In this document: positions 57,501 through 64,000 of the stretch, piece after piece
Position numbering within the stretch: the stretch's first letter is position 1
Layout of the letters: the number at the start of each line of letters is the position of its first letter
DNA from: Leuctra nigra
Lineage: Eukaryota; Arthropoda; Insecta; Plecoptera; Leuctridae
Direction of reading: 5' to 3'
Assembly (NCBI GenBank): GCA_934045905.1
Contig: OW203769.1
Coordinates: forward strand, 14,787,705-14,851,704
Length of the DNA: 64,000 nucleotides
Notes under the pieces: model-generated
Databases searched by the model: none
Told to the model about the DNA's origin: nothing
Seen by the model: only the letters and a program-made list of their open reading frames with translations
Position numbers and translations under genes: made by a program

Positions 57501-60500
57501 ATGATACATAACATTTATATAAATACATTCTAGTGGCAGTGATTTCAGCCGCCATTTTGTTAACCGGAAGTGATGCCATATCTCGAAAACGGCTGGACCG
57601 ATTGGAACAAAGCTTTCACTTTTCTTCATGGTAGTATCATTTTAAGCATTATTTAGAACGAAACGCAACTTTTCTTAGTAACCAAATCGTAAATAGCTTA
57701 TTTTTTTAAAGGAATTAGTCATTGTTGCTCCGATATGTGTTATACAGGTGTGAGAATAATCTAAAAAAAGGAGTGATATCCCCATAAAAAACACTCCGTG
57801 TAAAAATACCAGCCAAGTCTCTTCAACTATAAAAAAAAATATAAGAAATCTAAGAATTCAGCACTGAAAAGTAGTGATATCAAAAAATGGGCCAAGTCAA
57901 AACTTAATTTTAAAAACCAAAATATACTTGGCGCATCGTTTTTTAGGGCATATTTGGGTATATTATATGTATATATGTAGGTAGATTTTATGTATATTTC
58001 ACATCTGGCCTAAACGTCTAATCTATCTAGGTATATTATGCACGATGCGCCAAGTATATTTTGGTTTTTCAAATTAAGTTTTGACTTGGCCCATTTTTTG
58101 ATATCACTACTTTTCAGTGCTGAATTCTTAGATTTCTTATATTTTTTTTTATAGTTGAAGAGACTTGGCTGGTATTTTTACACGGAGTGTTTTTTATGGT
58201 AACTACTACATCATCTACTGCTCATTGACTTTGAATAGCACACTTTGGATTAAAACCAAAATCCGACCAAGGCTTAGACTTTTCACACATCAATTTGACA
58301 GCTACTTCAAAATATATAAATGCCAATTGTACTTATCTTGACCTATGTGGCTGCAAACTTGAAAATGCGAAATATTGTAAGTCTTGGTGACCTTACGTAA
58401 TAAAGTAGAAAAGTATCTGTGACTTAGATATCAAAAAAGAAGTACAAATACAATAAGAGTGCCGTCAACAATGAGTTACATAATATTTTATAAACCGGAA
58501 CCACTCGAAACTATATGAAATTTATTAGATTCTCCTGATCTAGTGGAGCGGTCGCTCCACGCCAGCCAAGTCGTACGGCGCGCGCACACACTCATTTAAA
58601 AAGGCTGGAGCAAACCCACTTTTACTGTAAGCATCAAAGTGGCATTTTCGGCCTACTGGATCTTAAAATTGGAAAATCTCACATTGTTGCGATATATCTT
58701 AATTTCGAGCTATGGCCCACCCTACAACACATACCAAATTTGGGAACAATAGGTTACGCCCTTTGCGCGCTAGAGGGCCGTGAAAACAGTGTTTTAGGGC
58801 GGTTTTCATAATAATAATCTCAGTAGTAGTAGTAGGGTGGAGCTAAAATATGGTAAACAGGCCACAGCATAAACGGCTGAACCGATTGATTTAAAATTTT
58901 TACCACATATGCACTTTTGGCGTCTGAGGTGCCTTTTGCTATAACTGGTTTTATGCCGCCATTTTGAAACCGGAAGTGACGTCATATCTCGTCAACGGCT
59001 GGACCGATTGAAACGAAAATTGCGCCAAACGATCCAGACGGTCATCTTTATGCATGATAAGTAGCAAAAGACTAAACATTATGTTAAAGAAACCGGAAAT
59101 GACGTAATGAAATTTGAAATACATCGATTGGCTTTTTGGCAACAAAGATTGATCCGATTATTTTGATATTTATGTAACGTATGTACTTTTGACGTCTCAT
59201 GTGACTTGTTATAAAACCAACCGGAAGCCGCCATTTTTAAACCGGAAGTGACATCATATATCAATAACGGCTAAATAGATTTCAACGAAACCAGCGCAAA
59301 ACAATTTAGACGGTCAACTTTATGTATTATCATCAATAATATTTGCAGTTTCTCATACCTAAACCGGAAATGACGTCACACATTTTAATAATCTCACAAA
59401 TTTTTATTTTGATGCAATAAATATACTATTTGAGACAGCTTATAAAATTATAATCATGTTTCAAATATACTTCAAGGGGTCAGAGATTTCAGCCGCCATT
59501 TTTAAACCGGAAGTAACGTCATATCTCAAAAACTGGTAGACAAATCGGTATGAAACTAGCGCCAAACGATTCGGATGGCCATCTCTATGGAATATGAACA
59601 GTACAAATAGAATTTTCCTATTTATGAGACCGGAAATGACGTCTTTCAAATGTATAAATTATTATAATTCCCTCCTATACAATAAATACATATTCAGAAA
59701 GTTTAATATGATACACATCATTTATAGAAATAAATTCTATGTGGCATTGCAGAAAGTTCAGCAGCCATTTTGAAAACCGAAGTGTTTCCATATCTCGGAA
59801 CTGGGTTGACTGATTGGAATGAAACCTTTGCTATTCTTCGTGAAAGATCATTTAAAGCAATTATTTAGGACCATGTATGTATGTTTATTTTTCTACAATT
59901 TGTTACATTGAACAGGTGGTAGAGGTCTTAATACTAAATATTTTCTAGAATCTAAGTCAAATTAAAATACAACTAAAACAATCTTATAGGTTAAAGTAAT
60001 TTATATAAATTAATAAAAATAAATACTTATATAAATATAAATATAACTATAACTATAACTGTTAATATTAATGCTAGATCGCTTTTAACTGTTAATTCGC
60101 CGACTTAATAGGTACTCTTAATACTCTTAATAATCTTTATACTCAATAATACTTAATACTTAATACTTAATACTCTTAATACTCTTAATACTCTTAATAC
60201 TTAATATTCTTATCAATAATTTTAACATTCAATAATTCTGACATCTAAACTAAGCTTTTCAACTCGGCCAAGTCGGCTGGAAATTCCCGGAGATCCATCG
60301 AGTTCCATTCTCTAATGGTTCGGTTCACGAACGAATGCCTACCACCCTCAGTACGCGACCTTCTCTCCTTGATTTTCCACGAATGGTCGTTCCTGCTGTA
60401 GTAGTCCGGCATCGCAAACCTACTCGCCACCTCCTTCCAAGCCTCCTTCCCGACTAACGCTCTGTACATGTTTAAAAGGCGAGCCTTCCTCCTCCTATCC

Positions 60501-63500
60501 TCCAACGATTCCCACTCTAGCTCCTTTAGCATTTCGCTTACACTTTCGGGAACCCGTTGGAGTGTGATCTTGAACTCACTTCCCACCTTATGCCCTTTGT
60601 TTGCTATGACCCACTTTCTGTATTTTGTTTTGCCCGTTACTTTTCTAGCGGCTCTTCTCTGAACATTCTCTATCGCCCTGATCTGTCCCTTTTTGTAAGG
60701 GTCCCATACTGCTCCAGCATATTCCACGATGGGCCTGAGTAGCGTTGTGTACGCTTTTGCTTTGGTTCTATGGCTAGCGCCCTTCAAGCTCCGCATCACA
60801 AACGCTAACTGCCTTAATGATTTTGCGACTACCGATCCGATTTGTAAGTCCCCGTCCATCTTTCGATCTAGCACCACACCAAGGTATTTACAGCTATCCT
60901 GTTTGTCTAATAGCACCCCTCCCATTTGGTAACTTCCACTATCTACATTCCGTGCCCTCGAAAATCTAACATACTGACATTTTTTCGCATTCACAACCAT
61001 TTTATTTTTAATCGCCCATGTCTCTATTTTATATACATCCTCCTGCAACTCCCTTCTGTCCTGATCACACCTTATAAGTTTGGTCAGAATCAGATCGTCT
61101 GCAAATAATCGAACCTTAGCTGTAACGCCCTCCCCAATATTATTTACATATATTATAAACAGCAGGGGACCCAACACGCTTCCTTGGGGTACCCCTGATG
61201 TAACAGCTACGCTCCTGGATAGGCATTTTCCTACCCTAACTCTCTGTGATCTGTTGCGAAGGAAACTGCCTATCCAGTCCACCACTCCCTCGTGCAGTCC
61301 CAAGCTGCCAAGCTTACCCAACAACTCCCCATGAGGCACCTTGTCGAAGGCCTTCTCAAAGTCAATCAAGATTGCGTCCACGACTTCGCCTTTATCCAAC
61401 GCCTCATGAAGGTCCTCCGATAAACCCGCTAACTGGGACTCACACGAGTGTCCCGGTCGGAAGCCATGTTGCTCGCTCCTTAGCCATCCCAGTTTCACTA
61501 GGTGACCCCGAACGTACTTGGCTATGACCCCCTCCATGGTCTTGCAGATCACAGAGGTAAGGCTAACCGGTCTGTAGTTTCTGGGATCACCTCTCTCCCC
61601 TGCCTTGAATATTGGGACCACCGTCCCTTGCTTCCATTCTAGAGGTAACGTATTTGTGGCAAAAGATATTCTGAAAAGCTCATCCAAATATTGAATTATG
61701 CTATTTCCTGCCATCCTTACAGTATCCCCTGAAATATTGTCTGGCCCCTCTGCCTTTCCACTCTTTATTTTTCTGACCTCTTTCCATATATCTGTTGTCG
61801 TTATATTCAAACTTTCCCACATAGCTTTTTCATTTCTCCCTCCAATATATTCCCTGTCCTTTGCTTGAAAAACTCTGGAAAACTGAGTGCTTAGCATCTC
61901 TGCCTTATCCTCGTCCTTATCTGCCTCCGAATTATCGTCCTTCAGACCAGGAATGTCTCTGCCACTTCCTTTCTGCCCTCTAATATGGGCATAAAGTTTT
62001 CTCCAGCTACTTTTGATGTCCTGCTCATCAAACAGTCTCTCCATATATTTATCTTTGGCATCTTTCTTAGCACCAGTAAGCTCTTCTCTAATAGCTTTAC
62101 GCTTCACTCTCCATTCATTTTCTTCTAACCTGCCCTTCTTTCTATGCAGTACTCTCGCTTTTCTCTTTATTGTTCTGACAGATTTATTGTAAAAAGGCGG
62201 ATCGCTATTTGGACGAATGATTTTACGCGGCACGAACTTTTCCCTACATGTGTTTAATAGGTCCTTGAGCGCTTCCCATCTAACTTCACAAATTTCCTCT
62301 TTACAAGACCAATCATCGAACATTTCTCCCATGAACTTTTTTACTCCATCTTTATCTACCTTTCTGTACAGCCAAATCTCTTTGTATGTTTCTGCTTTTT
62401 CCTCACTTTTATTTACAAAATCTATGTCTAAAATTGGTACCTGGTGATCACTTATTCCCTCGACTACCTCCCCTCCTAACCATAGGTTCGGTGGACGAAC
62501 GAGGAAGACGTCTAGGAGGTTTGACCTATTGTTGTTCCCATAACCTCTCGTTCCCTCCTGCACCGTCTGTACAAAACCCTGGTTCATTATTTGATGTACC
62601 AGGGCTTGCGTCTTATGTGGCACACTTTCATCGCCCATGTCCCACAGAACCCCAGGTAGATTAAAGTCCCCTCCAATCACCACTCTCGCCTCTTCACTCC
62701 ATTCCTGCAACCTTTCGTTGAGTCTCTCTAACAGCTGGATTCCTCCCGGTCTATACCCCGCAACAATCTTTAGGACCACATTTCTTTCTTTTACTTCAAC
62801 ACACATCATCTCTACTTCCTTTTTAACCCACTCAACTCTGCATCTTAATCCTTCCCTGACCCCGATAAATATTCCACCTCCATGACGGTTTCGGTCTCTC
62901 CTGAATATCCTGAAACCGGCACCAAACACTTCTGTGTCCCGGATATCGGGGTCCAGGAAGGATTCAACGCCAATGAATACATCAGGCTGATGACAGTCAA
63001 TTAGTGAGCTGAATTGAAGCTGTTTAGGAAATACACTTCTACAATTTACTTCTAAAAACCGTAACTTATATCTATTTACAATTTTTACACGCTGCTATTC
63101 ATTAGTGGTAACGAAATTGTAAAGGGTGATGATTTTTTAAAAGAATTTAGTAATTGTTCATTTCATATGTGTCACAAGTTGTTAGAATAAACTAAAAAAA
63201 GGAGTGATATCCCCATAAAAAACACTTCGTGTAAAAATACCAGCCAAGTCTCTTCAACTAAAAAAAAATATGAAATCTAAAAATTCTGCACTGAAAAGTA
63301 GTGATATCAAAAAATTAGCCAAGTCAAAACTTTATTTGAAAATCAAAAAATACTTGGCGCATCGTTTTTTTTAGGGCATTATAGGTATACTATGTATATG
63401 TATATTTCATGTATAATTTATAATTGGCTTATACTTCCAAGCTATTTAAGTACACGATGCGCCAAGTATTTTTTGATTTTCAAATAAAGTTTTGACTTGG

Positions 63501-64000
63501 CTCATTTTTTGATATCACTACTTTTCAGTGCAGAATTTTTAGATTTCATATTTTTTTTTAGTTGAAGAGACTTGGCTGGTATTTTTACACGAAGTGTTTT
63601 TTATGGGGATAAGTACTTCAAGAAATAATTATCTACAAATTACTCCAAAACAGATGGCATATTACTGCACTTTCAAAATAACTGTTTAATATTTAGGAGT
63701 GAGTACAATTTGTACAACACACTTCAAGAAATACAATGAATATCAATCTCTATTCCTTACTTGAAGTACACGATCCTGTTAATAAGGAAGTACGGGAACA
63801 ACCCCCAGAAGTACGCCGTTGCCATCACAACCGCCACAGTCACGACGAACGTCGTCACCAGTTTGCTCTTCTGAAGTGTTGACGTCATCAACTTCCTCTC
63901 CCACTCCTCTCCTTGCATGCTCCTGTCAAACATCTTCCCTATGACCTTGACCAACTTCCTGATCCCGCCGCTCCTCCACAGGAAGCACGCTAACTTAATA
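54505..64000 (-). CDS. Odorant receptor (7tm_6), six exons, N-terminus beyond window end
   Basis: Exons in transcript order: 64000-63761, 56728-56276, 55933-55834, 55085-54981, 54912-54757 and 54570-54505 (TGA). All have GT donors and AG acceptors and all phases match, giving about 372 residues. Insect odorant receptors form cation channels with the co-receptor Orco in olfactory neurons. Features in order: SGGIRKLVKVIGKMFDRS and two helices in the first exon; the conserved HPYDETVSPYFELTLTY loop; KECIKRHVELI; SLEEELQYIFMVQIVCNLIP; LSCLLVSCLIQLYAICYL; the C-terminal signature AIFDCDWLEASASFKQAMRI, LPILIRAGGFVPMSAETFFK and AYTYYMSLI. The last exon is only 22 codons, as usual in this family. The reading frame enters the window edge open, so the start codon is outside. 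The first intron seen (56729-63760, 7.0 kb) is almost wholly transposons. Ligand unknown. Confidence 0.9.
55221..55241. repeat. Poly-G tract in an odorant receptor intron
   Basis: Run of about 18 G on the + strand. GTACGCAT/ATTGATACGCA short repeats follow at about 55285-55350. Confidence 0.7.
56853..58199 (+). mobile_element. RepB copy 4 in the odorant receptor intron
   Basis: TCTA plus the hairpin GTGGAGCGGTCGCTCCAC at the left; foldback arms about 57780-57945 and 58030-58195, ending TTTTTTATGG. Two CCGCCATTTTG blocks (57283 and 57549) and a CCGGAAATGACGTCA block (57420). Flanks read TTAA before and TAAC after, consistent with A/T insertion. Confidence 0.75.
59871..63098 (-). mobile_element. 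Non-LTR retrotransposon (CR1/jockey-like), 5'-truncated
   Basis: About 3.2 kb on the - strand. It begins within the endonuclease domain near 63098 and ends near 59871, where the 3' tail carries short CATA repeats (ATACATACATGG) rather than poly-A, as in CR1-type elements. The 3' UTR includes an AT-rich TTAATACTC-type simple repeat (about 60110-60225). No ORF1 is present. Confidence 0.82.
60245..63085 (-). CDS. Endonuclease/reverse transcriptase ORF of the non-LTR element
   Basis: 894 residues from the first Met at 62929 to 60245, and open for about 52 codons further upstream (RFLEVNCRS, then QPDVFIGVESFL), so the original start lies beyond the truncation. An APE-type endonuclease is visible: VIGGDFNLPG and GISDHQVP motifs. 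The reverse transcriptase follows, with GFRPGHSC, IDFEKAFDKVPH, SGVPQGSVLGPLLFIIYVNN and FADD at about residue 605. The C-terminal tail (ESLEDRRRKARLLNMY and RTIREWNSM) is typical of CR1/L2/jockey-group proteins. No frameshift or stop interrupts it, so the insertion is recent, though lost 5' sequence makes self-mobilisation unlikely. Confidence 0.9.
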   Translation of the reverse strand, partial: KIVNRYKLRFLEVNCRSVFPKQLQFSSLIDCHQPDVFIGVESFLDPDIRDTEVFGAGFRIFRRDRNRHGGGIFIGVREGLRCRVEWVKKEVEMMCVEVKERNVVLKIVAGYRPGGIQLLERLNERLQEWSEEARVVIGGDFNLPGVLWDMGDESVPHKTQALVHQIMNQGFVQTVQEGTRGYGNNNRSNLLDVFLVRPPNLWLGGEVVEGISDHQVPILDIDFVNKSEEKAETYKEIWLYRKVDKDGVKKFMGEMFDDWSCKEEICEVRWEALKDLLNTCREKFVPRKIIRPNSDPPFYNKSVRTIKRKARVLHRKKGRLEENEWRVKRKAIREELTGAKKDAKDKYMERLFDEQDIKSSWRKLYAHIRGQKGSGRDIPGLKDDNSEADKDEDKAEMLSTQFSRVFQAKDREYIGGRNEKAMWESLNITTTDIWKEVRKIKSGKAEGPDNISGDTVRMAGNSIIQYLDELFRISFATNTLPLEWKQGTVVPIFKAGERGDPRNYRPVSLTSVICKTMEGVIAKYVRGHLVKLGWLRSEQHGFRPGHSCESQLAGLSEDLHEALDKGEVVDAILIDFEKAFDKVPHGELLGKLGSLGLHEGVVDWIGSFLRNRSQRVRVGKCLSRSVAVTSGVPQGSVLGPLLFIIYVNNIGEGVTAKVRLFADDLILTKLIRCDQDRRELQEDVYKIETWAIKNKMVVNAKKCQYVRFSRARNVDSGSYQMGGVLLDKQDSCKYLGVVLDRKMDGDLQIGSVVAKSLRQLAFVMRSLKGASHRTKAKAYTTLLRPIVEYAGAVWDPYKKGQIRAIENVQRRAARKVTGKTKYRKWVIANKGHKVGSEFKITLQRVPESVSEMLKELEWESLEDRRRKARLLNMYRALVGKEAWKEVASRFAMPDYYSRNDHSWKIKERRSRTEGGRHSFVNRTIREWNSMDLREFPADLAELKSLV

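Larger units (their letters stand above)
58539..63607 (+). mobile_element. RepB copy 5, split by a retrotransposon
   Basis: Left hairpin at about 58542; CCGCCATTT/CCGGAAGTGACGTCA subrepeats at about 58955, 59228 and 59491, alternating with CCGGAAATGACGTCA-like blocks at about 59090, 59361 and 59629. A non-LTR element occupies about 59871-63098. The foldback end follows (about 63209-63370 and 63450-63605). It lies in the same intron and orientation as copy 4. Confidence 0.75.

Noticed and set aside
61246..62885. Several + strand ORFs over the reverse transcriptase
   Set aside because: Antisense shadows of the retrotransposon ORF.

Overview
This window looks like nuclear DNA of an insect, AT-rich and crowded with transposons. 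The gene families point to an insect: an intron-rich odorant receptor, single-exon gustatory receptors, and an RR-2 chitin-binding cuticle protein with a four-codon first coding exon. Order cannot be settled from the sequence; a hemipteran-type genome is a guess.

Layout. (1) 1.5-11.4 kb, + strand: seven consecutive coding exons of an SLC17-type anion transporter (MFS), complete at the C-terminus; the N-terminal exon(s) were not found. All exon phases agree. Two of its splice acceptors have each been tandemly amplified six-fold, with 138-bp and 71-bp units that span the intron/exon boundary. (2) 13.3-14.4 kb and 32.8-33.9 kb, + strand: two paralogous secreted trypsin-fold serine proteases, each one uninterrupted coding exon. 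(3) 14.4-32 kb between them: nested repeats, minisatellites, small inverted-repeat transposons and a tRNA-derived SINE, with no convincing gene. (4) 39.9-42.5 kb, - strand: two tandem gustatory receptors. (5) 43.4-45.3 kb, + strand: an RR-2 cuticle protein with TATA and initiator motifs; its last intron holds a decayed duplicate of the exon 3 acceptor and start, split from the real exon by a transposon. (6) 50.6-51.4 kb, - strand: a gustatory-receptor-like last exon broken by a hAT-type element. (7) 54.5 kb to the window end, - strand: an odorant receptor reconstructed as six phase-consistent exons. It runs off the window at its N-terminus, and its 7-kb intron is filled by two copies of an unusual hairpin/foldback element, one of them carrying a CR1/jockey-like retrotransposon.

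Repeat families are given local names. RepA has ends rich in GAGCGAGC. RepB has an 18-bp hairpin at one end and a long foldback at the other, and inserts between A and T without target duplication. RepD, RepF, RepG, RepH and RepI are smaller families. Nesting gives relative ages: RepB sits inside RepA, RepD inside RepA and RepA inside RepD, RepF and RepG inside RepA, and the retrotransposon inside RepB.

The genes do not form a pathway. The chemoreceptors, secreted proteases, cuticle protein and solute carrier are typical neighbours in insect accessory regions. The strongest unusual signal is the recurrent tandem duplication of splice-acceptor/exon-start segments: three clear cases in two genes and a possible fourth at 22.0-22.4 kb. 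Every upstream SLC17 acceptor copy is followed by an in-frame stop.
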